In this document: positions 1 to 8,134 of the stretch, one piece after another
Numbering within the stretch: the first letter of the stretch is position 1
Layout: each line of letters begins with the position of its first letter
From: Blautia sp. OF03-15BH
GTDB taxonomy: Bacteria > Bacillota > Clostridia > Lachnospirales > Lachnospiraceae
Assembly (NCBI RefSeq): GCF_003463065.1
Contig: NZ_QSCM01000007.1
Coordinates: forward strand, 91,827 to 155,826
Reading direction: 5' to 3'
DNA: 64,000 nt
Made by a program: the position numbers and the translations under genes
The notes under the pieces: generated by a model
Database searches by the model: none
Seen by the model: only the letters and a program-made list of their open reading frames with translations
Told to the model about the DNA's origin: nothing

Positions 1-61
1 GGAATAAAAACACTGCAGCAGGAAAAAATAAGAAAGACAAAAGAATAAAGGAGAATGTACA

Positions 62-364
62 ATGGAAATGACACTGAACAGCAGCAATTTTGCAGAAACC
101 ATCAAAAGTGAAGAAAAGATCCTCGTAGATTTCTGGGCTACCTGGTGCGGTCCCTGCATGCGTCAGGCTCCGATCCTGGAGGAGCTGGCAGGAGAAGGCT
201 ATCACATCGGCAAAGTAGATGTGGACCAGGCTCCGGATCTTGCCGGAAACTATCGCGTCATGAGTATCCCGACTCTGATCCTCTTTAAAAACGGTGAAGA
301 GGTAAAACGTTTCGTCGGACTGCAGACCAAAGATACCTTAAAAGCTCTTCTGGATGCAGAATAA
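62..364 (+). CDS. trxA: Thioredoxin
   Basis: A 100-residue single-domain thioredoxin, the cytoplasmic disulfide reductase normally recharged by thioredoxin reductase. The WCGPC redox motif has its cysteines at residues 29 and 32. The conserved cis-proline is at residue 70 in SIPTL, and the buried acid of the fold is D23. Length is normal for a minimal TrxA, with no signal peptide. An AAGGAG box lies 8 bases before the chosen ATG; an ATG two codons later is possible. The bases before it are the tail of something outside the window. A strong hairpin follows, so it probably ends its transcript. No reductase gene is adjacent. Confidence 0.95.
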   Translation: MEMTLNSSNFAETIKSEEKILVDFWATWCGPCMRQAPILEELAGEGYHIGKVDVDQAPDLAGNYRVMSIPTLILFKNGEEVKRFVGLQTKDTLKALLDAE

Positions 365-431
365 AAACAGGATCGAAAACCAGAATCCACTTGCCGGAGA
401 CAGGCTTTTTGGATCCTGATTTCCGGACAGG

Positions 432-472
432 CTCCGGGGAACCAGAATATCCACTGGTTTCCCGGAGCTTTG
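432..472 (+). terminator. Intrinsic terminator-like hairpin after trxA
   Basis: A 14-bp stem (432-445 with 454-467, one G-T pair, 8-base loop) is followed by a short T-containing run. It separates trxA from rlmD. The T tract is weak, so partial read-through is possible. Confidence 0.55.
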
Positions 473-499
473 GTCTTACAATACAAAGGAGTTATATTT

Positions 500-1654
500 A
501 TGCAGAACAGAGCCAAAGATCTCTGTCCTGTAGCGAAGAAATGCGGAGGCTGCCAGTATCAGGGCATGCCTTACGAAAAACAGCTTCAGGAAAAAGAGAA
601 AACAGTAAAAAAACTTTTTAAAGGGATCTGCCCCGTCCATTCGATCAAAGGCATGAAAGAGCCGTATCACTACCGGAATAAGGTACATGCGGTTTTTGAC
701 CGGGACAGAAGAGGAAATATTATTTCCGGTGTCTACGAAATGAAGAGCCACAGAGTCGTTCCGGTGGAAACCTGTATGATCGAGGATCAGAAAGCGGACG
801 AGATCATCGGAACGATCCGCGGGATGCTGAAATCCTTTAAGATCCGTACATACGATGAGGATACGGGATACGGCCTGCTCCGCCATGTTCTGGTAAAACG
901 CGGTTTTGCCACCGGTCAGATCATGGTGGTTCTTGTGACCGCTTCTCCGGTCTTTCCGTCCAAGAATAATTTCGTAAAGGCACTCCGTCAGAAGCATCCG
1001 GAGATCACGACCATCGTTCAGAATATCAATGGCCGCGGAACCAGTGCCGTGCTGGGAAAACAGGAGCATGTGCTTTATGGAAAAGGTTACATCGAAGATG
1101 TGCTTATGGGGCTGAAATTCCGGATCTCTGCCCGTTCCTTTTATCAGATCAATCCGGTCCAGACAGAAGTCCTTTATGGAAAAGCACTGGAACTGGCCGG
1201 ACTGAAAGGCAAAGAAACGGTGATCGATGCTTACTGCGGCATCGGCACCATCGGACTTCTGGCAGCGAAAAGAGCCGGAAATGTGATCGGCGTGGAACTG
1301 AATCCGGATGCGGTACGGGATGCCATCGGAAATGCAAAGGGAAACCAGATCACCAATGCCCGCTTCTTTTCCGGAGATGCCGGTGAATTCATGATCGATA
1401 TGGCAGATCAGGCGGAAAAAGCGGATGTGGTCTTTATGGATCCGCCCAGAAGCGGAAGTACGGAAGCATTTCTAGATGCAGTGGCACGTCTGGCTCCGGA
1501 AAGGGTGGTCTACATTTCCTGCGGACCGGAGACACAGGCGAGAGATGTAAAGTATCTTCTGAAACGGGGATACCGGGCAGAGGGAGCCTGGCCGGTAGAT
1601 ATGTTCCCCATGACAGATGAGATCGAGAACATCTGTCTTCTGAAAAGAGTGTGA
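500..1654 (+). CDS. rlmD: 23S rRNA (uracil-5)-methyltransferase, RlmD/RumA family
   Basis: A 384-residue SAM-dependent RNA m5U methyltransferase. Near the N-terminus C9, C15 and C18 (CPVAKKCGGC) form the iron-sulfur signature of the family. The SAM site is DAYCGIGTIG, followed by DPPRSG. The catalytic cysteine is in the YISCGP motif, and the C-terminal MFPMTDEIE matches the family's FPxTxHxE. The N-terminal TRAM domain of many RlmD proteins is absent, because the iron-sulfur motif starts almost at residue 1. The ATG at 500 is preferred over an upstream in-frame ATG because AAGGAG lies just before it. Exact target base (U747 or U1939 type) cannot be told from sequence alone. Confidence 0.88.
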   Translation: MQNRAKDLCPVAKKCGGCQYQGMPYEKQLQEKEKTVKKLFKGICPVHSIKGMKEPYHYRNKVHAVFDRDRRGNIISGVYEMKSHRVVPVETCMIEDQKADEIIGTIRGMLKSFKIRTYDEDTGYGLLRHVLVKRGFATGQIMVVLVTASPVFPSKNNFVKALRQKHPEITTIVQNINGRGTSAVLGKQEHVLYGKGYIEDVLMGLKFRISARSFYQINPVQTEVLYGKALELAGLKGKETVIDAYCGIGTIGLLAAKRAGNVIGVELNPDAVRDAIGNAKGNQITNARFFSGDAGEFMIDMADQAEKADVVFMDPPRSGSTEAFLDAVARLAPERVVYISCGPETQARDVKYLLKRGYRAEGAWPVDMFPMTDEIENICLLKRV

Positions 1655-1659
1655 AGAGC

Positions 1660-2724
1660 ATGAAATTTTATCATACGTCAGATATCCATCTGGGAGCAGT
1701 GCCGGACGGCTGTTTTCCCTGGAGCAAAGCACGCGGAGAAGAAATTTATGACAGCTTTGTACGTCTGGTAGATCAGGCAGAGCTGGAAAAGATCGATCTT
1801 CTGCTGATCTCCGGAGACCTGTTCCACCGTCAGCCGCTCTCTCGTGAACTGCAGGTACTGGGAGAACTTTTTGGCTCGCTGAAGAAAACACAGGTGGTCT
1901 TTATCACAGGAAACAGAGACTATCTTCGGGAGGACAGCAGTTACCGTACCTTTCATTTTCCGAAAAATGTTCATTTTTTGGATGGAAGCCGGGAAAAAAA
2001 GATTGTTTTTCCGGAACTTCAGACGGTCGTTTATGGCATGAGCTATACGAAAAAGCAGCTGACAGAGCCATTGTATGAGAGTTTCCGGCCGGAGGAAGAG
2101 GGATTTTTTTCTGTTTTCCTGGTGCATGCGGGAGACGGAGAAGAGCATATGAGGCTTCATCCGGAAAAACTGGCGGCTTCCGGTTTTTCCTATATTGCGC
2201 TGGGAGGCAGCCATGAGCACAGAGTCTGGCTGGAAAACCGGATGGTCTGTGCCGGAGCGCTGGAACCGGTAAAAAAAGAGGATCTGGGCGAGCATGGCTT
2301 TGTGGAAGGAGAATGGAAAAATGGTTTTCTTACCACACACTTTGTGCCCTTTGCTCTCAGGAATTACCGGAAGGTGGTCCTCACGTCAGAAAGTCATACG
2401 ACCGAAAAGGAACTGCGGGAAAAGCTGAAAGAGGTCATCCAGAGTGAAGGAAGCCGGGACATTTACCGGGTAGAGATCCAGGGCGTACGAAAGCCCGGGC
2501 TGGATTTTGAGCCGGAGCATTTTCTGAATCTTGGAAATGTTGTGGAGATCCGCGATCTTTCGGAGCCGGAATTTGACCTGGAAGAGCTCAAAAAGCAGCA
2601 TGGGCAGGACATGATCGGCCGCTATATCACCTATTTTGAACAGCAGACGTTGAAGGATCCTGTCGCGAAGAAGGCTCTGTATTGCGGGCTTCTGGCTCTT
2701 TTGGAGGCGGAGAAGGAAAGATGA
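1660..2724 (+). CDS. yhaO: YhaO-type DNA repair metallophosphoesterase
   Basis: A calcineurin-like phosphoesterase of the SbcD/Mre11 class, 354 residues. Metal-binding motifs appear in order: DIHLG near the N-terminus, SGDLFHR, GNRDY (the family usually has GNHD), VHAGD and GGSHEHR. Known relatives act as the nuclease half of an Mre11-Rad50-like complex. The next gene is its ATPase partner, and the stop and start codons overlap in an ATGA. Translation may also begin at the GTG at 1651, which overlaps the rlmD stop. Substitution of the usual histidine in GNHD by arginine could weaken nuclease activity. Confidence 0.85.
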   Translation: MKFYHTSDIHLGAVPDGCFPWSKARGEEIYDSFVRLVDQAELEKIDLLLISGDLFHRQPLSRELQVLGELFGSLKKTQVVFITGNRDYLREDSSYRTFHFPKNVHFLDGSREKKIVFPELQTVVYGMSYTKKQLTEPLYESFRPEEEGFFSVFLVHAGDGEEHMRLHPEKLAASGFSYIALGGSHEHRVWLENRMVCAGALEPVKKEDLGEHGFVEGEWKNGFLTTHFVPFALRNYRKVVLTSESHTTEKELREKLKEVIQSEGSRDIYRVEIQGVRKPGLDFEPEHFLNLGNVVEIRDLSEPEFDLEELKKQHGQDMIGRYITYFEQQTLKDPVAKKALYCGLLALLEAEKER

Positions 2725-4247
2725 AGATCTTAGAGGCAGAATTAAAAAATTTCGGAAATTTTGTGGATGAAAAACTGACGTTTCATGACGGGATCAATGT
2801 GATCTGGGCGAAAAATGGAGCCGGAAAGTCCACCATACATGAATTTATCCTGGCCATGCTCTATGGTCTGAACGGGGAAGAGTGCATCCGGTGGCAGTCC
2901 TGGAACGGCAACGGCTGTCTCAGCGGAAGCATGCGTTTTGAAAGCGGCGGGAAGACGTATCTTCTGGAAAGGGACTTTCTGGATGGCAAAAACAAAGGCA
3001 GGCTTTTCTGTGAAACAGACAGAGAAGAGCTTTCTGTTGAAAACGGGGATCTTCAGAGACTTCTCGGTGGTATGAGTGAAAAAGCCTGGAAAAATACTCT
3101 TTATGTGACGCAGCGAGGACCGAACATCGGAAAAGAACTGGCTTCTGAGCTGAAAAACTATCTGGGAAATCTTTCCGGGAAAGAGCATATTGATGTGAGC
3201 CGGGCCCAGGAAAGCCTGGAAAAAAAGCAGGCGGAGTTGGAATGGGAAAAAAAGCAGGCACAGGCCGATCTGATCAGCAGGCAGCAGGAGATCCGCATGA
3301 AGATGGACTACATTGAGCAGGATATCGACCGGCTGAAAAAAGAGCAGGAGGATGCCCAGGAAAGCCTTCGGCTTTTAAAAGAAGCGAAAAGCCGCGAGGA
3401 TCGTGAATTTTCCAGAAAGCAGGAAAAAGAGCGGGAGGACCGGAAGCAGGTGCGAAGCCTTGTAGGGCTTTTTATCATGCTGGGAGCTGTTTTTTTTGCC
3501 GTGGCAGGTATTTATGTTCCGCCCATCTGGGGAAAAGTCCTGCTCTTTGCCGGAGCTGTTCTTCTGGGGCTGACGGATTATTTTTATCAGAGAAGCCGTA
3601 CCAGGATGCTGGAAGCGGAAGAGGAACTTTTTAAAGCACGCGAGTCTTTGAAAAAAGAAGCGCGGAGAAAGAAAGTAGATGAGCAGGAAAGGCTGTGCTG
3701 GCAGCTGGAAAAGGTAAAGGAATCGCTGAAAGAGAAGCAGCTGGATCATGAAAATCTAAGAGATGCGGTTGCAGAACTTCGGAGTACGGACAGCCGGCTG
3801 GATTCCATTGACGAAGAACTGGAAGCGGTAACGCAGGCAGTTCTTGCCATCCGTGAGATCACCAGAGAGATCTATGAGGAATCTGCCCTGAAACTCAATG
3901 CGTTTGCTTCCGGGATCATGGACGAGATCGTTGGAAAAAATTTCGGAGAACTTTATCTGGATCCGGATATGGAGATCTGTGTCCGTACCGGAGAGAAAAA
4001 CCTGCGGCTTTCAGATGAAAGCTACGGAACTCTTTCCCAGGTTCATTTTGCAGCCAGAATGGCGATTGGAAAGACGTTAAGCGACAGGGAACCCATGCCT
4101 GTCGTTCTGGATGATACCTTTTCCATGTATGACCCGGAACGTCTTCTGGCGGTCTTTCGCTGGCTGAAGAAGTGCGGCAGCCAGGTGATCCTTTTCACCA
4201 GCCGCTTTCTGGAAGCAGAGACAGCGGAAAAAGTGGAAAAAGAATAA
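2721..4247 (+). CDS. yhaN: YhaN-type AAA/SMC-like ATPase, short form
   Basis: A Rad50/SbcC-like ATPase of 508 residues. The Walker A motif is KNGAGKST at about residues 32-39. Charged coiled coil follows, then two predicted membrane helices at about residues 250-295. More coil leads to an ABC-like signature (SYGTLSQ) and Walker B (VVLDDTF). B. subtilis YhaN also has a mid-protein membrane segment but is nearly twice as long, so the coiled-coil arms are shortened here. It should pair with the upstream phosphoesterase to process DNA ends near the membrane. The start overlaps the yhaO stop, so the two are translationally coupled. Confidence 0.82.
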   Translation: MKILEAELKNFGNFVDEKLTFHDGINVIWAKNGAGKSTIHEFILAMLYGLNGEECIRWQSWNGNGCLSGSMRFESGGKTYLLERDFLDGKNKGRLFCETDREELSVENGDLQRLLGGMSEKAWKNTLYVTQRGPNIGKELASELKNYLGNLSGKEHIDVSRAQESLEKKQAELEWEKKQAQADLISRQQEIRMKMDYIEQDIDRLKKEQEDAQESLRLLKEAKSREDREFSRKQEKEREDRKQVRSLVGLFIMLGAVFFAVAGIYVPPIWGKVLLFAGAVLLGLTDYFYQRSRTRMLEAEEELFKARESLKKEARRKKVDEQERLCWQLEKVKESLKEKQLDHENLRDAVAELRSTDSRLDSIDEELEAVTQAVLAIREITREIYEESALKLNAFASGIMDEIVGKNFGELYLDPDMEICVRTGEKNLRLSDESYGTLSQVHFAARMAIGKTLSDREPMPVVLDDTFSMYDPERLLAVFRWLKKCGSQVILFTSRFLEAETAEKVEKE

Positions 4248-4251
4248 AAAG

Positions 4252-4296
4252 AACGGTAAGAAAGCAGTAACAGGAAGGCTTTCTTACCGTTTTTAC
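4252..4296. terminator. Bidirectional terminator between yhaN and prs
   Basis: A perfect 14-bp stem (4252-4265 with 4278-4291) with a 12-base loop. T-rich tracts follow it on both strands. It serves the rightward yhaN and leftward prs transcripts. Confidence 0.85.
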
Positions 4297-4299
4297 TTT

Positions 4300-5472
4300 T
4301 TACTGATTGTGATCTTTTAAGAACTTGTTGATACGGTTCAGCGGGCTTAAGAGGCTGCTGATGGAGGTATCGTGGTTCAGGGTATCGATGATGTAAGCAA
4401 TGTACTTACTCATGTCACAGTTTATATAATACGGTTTCTCAAGAAGCTCCGGTGTCTGGTAAACCAGGTTGGTGGTCAGGACGTAGTCGAAGAGACCTTC
4501 TTTATAAGCCTTGTCAAATTTATCCATTCCATCGGTGAAAAGACCGAAGGTGGCACAGATAAAGATGCGTCCGGCTTTTCTCTTTTTCAGCTCGGTGGCA
4601 ACCTCGATCATACTGTCTCCGGAGGAGATCATATCATCGATGATGACCATATCCTTGCCTTCTACATCGGCACCCAGGAACTCATGAGCGACGATCGGGT
4701 TTTTACCGTTTACGATACGGGCATAGTCACGACGTTTGTAGAACATACCCATATCCACGCTGAGAACGTTGGACATATAGATCGCACGGCCCATTCCGCC
4801 TTCATCCGGGCTGATGATCATCATGGTGTCCTTGTCGATATGAAGATCCGGAACTGCCTTGAAAAGGCCCTTGATAAACTGGTAAACAGGCTGTACGGTT
4901 TCAAATCCTTTTAAAGGAATCGCGTTCTGCACACGGGGATCGTGAGCGTCGAAGGTGATGATGTTGTCAACACCCATGTCTACAAGCTCCTGCAGTGCCA
5001 GGGCACAGTCAAGAGATTCACGGCCGGTACGTTTGTGCTGGCGGCTCTCATACAGGAACGGCATGATCACAGTGATCCTCTTTGCCTTTCCGCCTACGGC
5101 AGCAATGATACGTTTCAGATCCTGGAAATGGTCATCCGGGGACATATGATTGGTATAGCCGTAAAGGGAGTAGGTCATGTTGTAGTTGCATACGTCAACC
5201 AGAATGTAAATGTCATCTCCGCGGACAGATTCTTTGATGATACCTTTGGCTTCGCCGGAACCAAAACGGGGAGCTGAAGCACCGATGATGTAGCTGTCTC
5301 GCTGATAGCCTTTAAAAGCGATGTTGCTCTTGTGCTCGTGTTCCCGCTCATTACGCCAGGCAACCAGATAGTTGTTGACCCGATCACCCAGCTCTTTGCA
5401 GCTTTCCAGGGGAATGATCCCTAAGGGACCGACAGGAATGGTTTCCAGGTTACGTTCATCTGTTACTTGCAT
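4300..5472 (-). CDS. prs: Ribose-phosphate pyrophosphokinase
   Basis: Makes PRPP from ribose-5-phosphate and ATP, feeding purine, pyrimidine, histidine and NAD synthesis. At 390 residues it is longer than the classical enzyme of about 315, with an extended N-terminal part. Recognisable motifs are DAHDP, the ISPDEGG catalytic stretch and the PRPP-binding loop VIIDDMISSGDS. It is transcribed alone, leftward, between its own promoter and a shared terminator. The start is the ATG after a GGAGG-like site. Long PRPP synthetases of this type are common in clostridia. Its product is the substrate supply for the purO/purH module further right in the window. Confidence 0.93.
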   Translation of the reverse strand: MQVTDERNLETIPVGPLGIIPLESCKELGDRVNNYLVAWRNEREHEHKSNIAFKGYQRDSYIIGASAPRFGSGEAKGIIKESVRGDDIYILVDVCNYNMTYSLYGYTNHMSPDDHFQDLKRIIAAVGGKAKRITVIMPFLYESRQHKRTGRESLDCALALQELVDMGVDNIITFDAHDPRVQNAIPLKGFETVQPVYQFIKGLFKAVPDLHIDKDTMMIISPDEGGMGRAIYMSNVLSVDMGMFYKRRDYARIVNGKNPIVAHEFLGADVEGKDMVIIDDMISSGDSMIEVATELKKRKAGRIFICATFGLFTDGMDKFDKAYKEGLFDYVLTTNLVYQTPELLEKPYYINCDMSKYIAYIIDTLNHDTSISSLLSPLNRINKFLKDHNQ

Positions 5473-5519
5473 GTTTTTTATCCTCCATCTAAAAAGATAC
5501 GATGTGTATTCCTTCGTAT

Positions 5520-5548
5520 ATAATATAAGAAGTTTCTGCCAAGGTCAA
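5520..5548 (-). promoter_or_regulatory. prs promoter
   Basis: On the minus strand a -35 TTGACC (5548-5543) and a -10 TATTAT (5525-5520) are separated by 17 bases. They sit just upstream of the prs start. Confidence 0.6.
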
Positions 5549-5564
5549 GGGCAATCCGGCCTTT

Positions 5565-6572
5565 TTAACTTGGCTTTCCCGGATTTTTCAGCTTTTTCAG
5601 GATCCGGATATCATCTCCGAAAAATTTTCTCATCTTGTAGCTGCTGGTGATCCGGGAAAAAACGCGTTCCGAGTAGGTGTCACGGAAAACATTCAGCCCG
5701 AGGTTGGTGGAGATGATCGTGGATTTTCTCCGTGCCAGCCGTTCGTTGATGCAGAGAAAGAGCTGGGTGGAGATGAAGGAATTGGTCAGCTCTGTACCCA
5801 GATCGTCGATGATCAGAAGGTCACAGTCAAAAATGTAGGCATGCATGTTTTTCGTCTCTTCTTCCGTTTCCGTACGCTGGAAGGTCGTCCGTCCCAGAAG
5901 GTCAAAAAGCTCGAAGGCGGAAAAATAAATGACGGAATGAGCTGTCTTTAAAAGTTCCCGGGCGATGCAGTGGGAGAGGAAGGTTTTTCCGACACCCGTA
6001 TCGCCGTAGAAAAAGAAATTCTGGAATTCCGTGTCAAAATTCCGGATAAAATCCATACATTCGCCTACGAGCTTCTTCATGGTGGCAAGGGAAGAAAGGC
6101 CGGTGGCAGGACTGACTGCCGTATCGGAATAATAGCGGAAGGAAAAGTGGTCAAAATTTTCTTCCTCCAGGATCTCACGGATATTGGACTGGGTGTAGAG
6201 GAGATCAATGACTGCCTGACGAAAGCAGTGGCATTTCTCCTGTCCGATATAGCCGGTATCCTGACAGTCCGGACAATGATAGTGCATTTCAAGATAATCG
6301 GCCGGGTAACCGTGGGAAGTGAGAAGAGCCGCTTTTCTGTCACTTAAGGCCTTGATATCCTCACGAAGGTGCAAGAGGGCATTTTCATCGCCTTCCAGGG
6401 CCTTTCTGGCAGAGGAGACGCTTAAGGATGCGACCTGTCTGTCAATGGCAGAGAGCTCCGGTACAGCCTCCGAAGCCAGGCGGATCCGTTCCTCCTGCTC
6501 ATGACGGTCTTCCGTCTGTTTGCGGTAATATTCCCGCATGATCTCATCGTACTGAGTGTTTTTCAGCGCCAT
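5565..6572 (-). CDS. dnaI: Helicase loader, DnaI/DnaC family ATPase
   Basis: A 335-residue AAA+ ATPase that would load the replicative helicase. A cysteine cluster (C100, C103, C114, C116) forms the zinc-binding region typical of DnaI N-terminal domains. Walker A is GDTGVGKT at 190-197 and Walker B is LLIIDDLG with aspartates 256-257. A C-terminal arginine-finger region (ERVFSRI) follows. It lies directly downstream of the dnaD-like gene on the same strand, with 19 bases between, so the two form a primosome operon. A good GGAGGAG site precedes the ATG. IstB-type transposition ATPases share this fold, but the zinc motif and the neighbour favour replication. Confidence 0.87.
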   Translation of the reverse strand: MALKNTQYDEIMREYYRKQTEDRHEQEERIRLASEAVPELSAIDRQVASLSVSSARKALEGDENALLHLREDIKALSDRKAALLTSHGYPADYLEMHYHCPDCQDTGYIGQEKCHCFRQAVIDLLYTQSNIREILEEENFDHFSFRYYSDTAVSPATGLSSLATMKKLVGECMDFIRNFDTEFQNFFFYGDTGVGKTFLSHCIARELLKTAHSVIYFSAFELFDLLGRTTFQRTETEEETKNMHAYIFDCDLLIIDDLGTELTNSFISTQLFLCINERLARRKSTIISTNLGLNVFRDTYSERVFSRITSSYKMRKFFGDDIRILKKLKNPGKPS

Positions 6573-6591
6573 ACTGCTCCTCCTTGCTGCA

Positions 6592-7605
6592 TCAGTGGTT
6601 TAAAAGTTCTTTTTCCAGACGGTCAAAATCGTACTCACGCTGATCGAAATTGTTGAACCGGTTGGAAGTGACAGCCCTGGGTGGTGTCTTGGTATTTTTC
6701 TTTCCCTTGTTTTTGGCATGTTCGGTATCCAGAGGCTTGATATCATTCAGATGATGCACCTGTTTTTTGGACCAGTCCTCGAGGATCCGGTCTGCATAGG
6801 CAAAACTGGGGGAATGGGTCTTGGCAATGGTCCGGTTACAGGCTTCTTCAATGATATCCAGGTTGAAATGAAAGGTGTCTGTCCAGCGGTCAATGTATTC
6901 TTTTTCGGCTCTGGCCGGCCCTCTGCCTTTGATGCCGAACGCATTCAGTACGGAATAGTACTTCTTATGATAGAGATTGGTGCTGTTCTTTGCTTCCTGT
7001 ACGGAAGTGATGCCTTCCTCTGCCCAGCCCAGAGCCACTTTTTCCATGTAGTGGCAGCTCTTGTTTCCTTTGGAGACGCAGTATTCCACCAGATATTCGA
7101 TGAGATCCGTGGAAAAATGAAGAGAATCATAATAGTACAGGATGTTCCCGATCTCCGTTGAGGTCAGAGGACGGCCGATATAGCGGGCGGCAATAAACAG
7201 AAGCTGTTCCATATCATCATGGGATTTCAGTTCTGCGATCCGGTCCGGGCTTAAGGGAACCTTGGGAGGTGCCACGAAAGCAGGTTTTTCCGGAAGAACG
7301 GCAGCTTTTGGAGAGGGCTCCAGAAAATCAATGCCGGTTAGATTTCCCTCCGCATCATAAGTAAGGGAGAGAAGCTGCATTTTTTCCCAGTATTTCAGGG
7401 CCCGGGCCACATCTTTTTCCGTGTGCTCAAAAATATCTGCAATGCGGCCCATGGAAATCTCTTTTCCACCGGAAGCGCAGCGAAGAAGATAGAGATAGAT
7501 CTTTACAAATTCTCCGCTGGCCTCCGGCATATATTCATCCAGAAAGACGTTCCGTACCAGTGTTACATCCATATCCGGTTTTTTCTGTAGCTGAATGCTG
7601 TTCAT
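6592..7605 (-). CDS. dnaD: DnaD-domain primosomal protein
   Basis: A 337-residue replication initiation/restart protein. The N-terminal third is a winged-helix-like region. Two successive DnaD/DnaB_2-type segments follow, one around residues 150-215 (IGRPLTSTEIGNILYYYD) and one around 225-300 (ending in YADRILEDWSKK). A basic, disordered tail closes it. Members bridge DnaA at the origin to the DnaI loader, which is the next gene. The ATG at 7605 is chosen because GGTGA stands just before it; a longer frame would start upstream of the promoter. The leader carries a hairpin, and DnaA-like boxes lie upstream of the promoter. Confidence 0.8.
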   Translation of the reverse strand: MNSIQLQKKPDMDVTLVRNVFLDEYMPEASGEFVKIYLYLLRCASGGKEISMGRIADIFEHTEKDVARALKYWEKMQLLSLTYDAEGNLTGIDFLEPSPKAAVLPEKPAFVAPPKVPLSPDRIAELKSHDDMEQLLFIAARYIGRPLTSTEIGNILYYYDSLHFSTDLIEYLVEYCVSKGNKSCHYMEKVALGWAEEGITSVQEAKNSTNLYHKKYYSVLNAFGIKGRGPARAEKEYIDRWTDTFHFNLDIIEEACNRTIAKTHSPSFAYADRILEDWSKKQVHHLNDIKPLDTEHAKNKGKKNTKTPPRAVTSNRFNNFDQREYDFDRLEKELLNH

Positions 7606-7659
7606 ATCTTCACCAATTAAAAAGTTATTTCCTTTCCGTTGATATCCATGAGTCATTTT

Positions 7660-7689
7660 CAGCCGCAGCGCCCGTACGCGCTGCGGCTG
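7660..7689 (-). promoter_or_regulatory. GC-rich hairpin in the dnaD leader
   Basis: A perfect 12-bp stem (7660-7671 with 7678-7689, 6-base loop) begins close to the predicted transcription start of dnaD. No T run follows in the direction of transcription. It is more likely an mRNA-stability or regulatory hairpin than a terminator. Confidence 0.5.
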
Positions 7690-7714
7690 AATACTTTTGC
7701 TTACTCTGACATAC

Positions 7715-7744
7715 AGTATAACACAGAGAGTGGTTTGGAAGCAA
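7715..7744 (-). promoter_or_regulatory. dnaD-dnaI promoter
   Basis: On the minus strand a -35 TTGCTT (7744-7739) and a -10 TATACT (7720-7715) are separated by 18 bases. Transcription would start near 7708, with the DnaA-box cluster upstream. Confidence 0.55.
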
Positions 7745-7790
7745 GTCCCGGAGGTGGTTTCTCCATGGGAAATTTCTCTGTCTCCCAAAG

Positions 7791-8094
7791 TGTGCATAAG
7801 CCTGGATCTTTTTACACCGTACGGAAGAAAAACTGGAAGTCATACAGAAAAAAGATCTGTGGAAAATGTGGAAAATGTGGATAAATCGGTGGATAAAAAA
7901 ATAATGCAACCTCAAAAAAACAGAGAAACTCAAGGTTTCTACAGGATTCGACATATTATGTAAAAATAGTTATGTAAATCACTTTTTCCACAGCCTCATC
8001 CACAGGCTGTGAAAAAGAAAATGTGAATAAATTTGTGGATATGGTGGATAACTTTTGAGGAAGAGATATGGAAAAAAGAAGAAGCTGTGTATAA
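7791..8094. promoter_or_regulatory. DnaA-box cluster between dnaD and murC
   Basis: Eleven 9-mers match or nearly match the DnaA box TTATNCACA. Four match exactly (read on the minus strand): 7791-7799, 7876-7884, 8022-8030 and 8086-8094. One-mismatch copies are at 7858, 7867, 7888, 8034 and 8043, and in the opposite orientation at 7984 and 7996. The boxes at 7858, 7867 and 7876 are head-to-tail with no gap, as are 8034 and 8043. An AT-rich stretch (7897-7980) separates two sub-clusters. Likely roles are DnaA control of dnaD-dnaI or DnaA titration. No dnaA or dnaN is nearby. Confidence 0.65.
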
Positions 8095-8095
8095 A

Positions 8096-8123
8096 AAAGA
8101 CGCAGCCATAAGACTGCGTCTTT
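8096..8123 (-). terminator. murC terminator
   Basis: A 10-bp stem (8096-8105 with 8114-8123). A run of T residues follows on the minus strand. It lies just past the murC stop codon. Confidence 0.8.
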
Positions 8124-8134
8124 AAAAACAGGTG

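Noticed and set aside
1660..4247. SbcD-SbcC naming for the repair pair
   Set aside because: The ATPase has a membrane-helix pair and short length typical of YhaN rather than SbcC.
7791..8094. The chromosomal origin oriC itself
   Set aside because: No dnaA, dnaN or rpmH nearby and no strand switch centred here; a regulatory or titrating cluster fits better.
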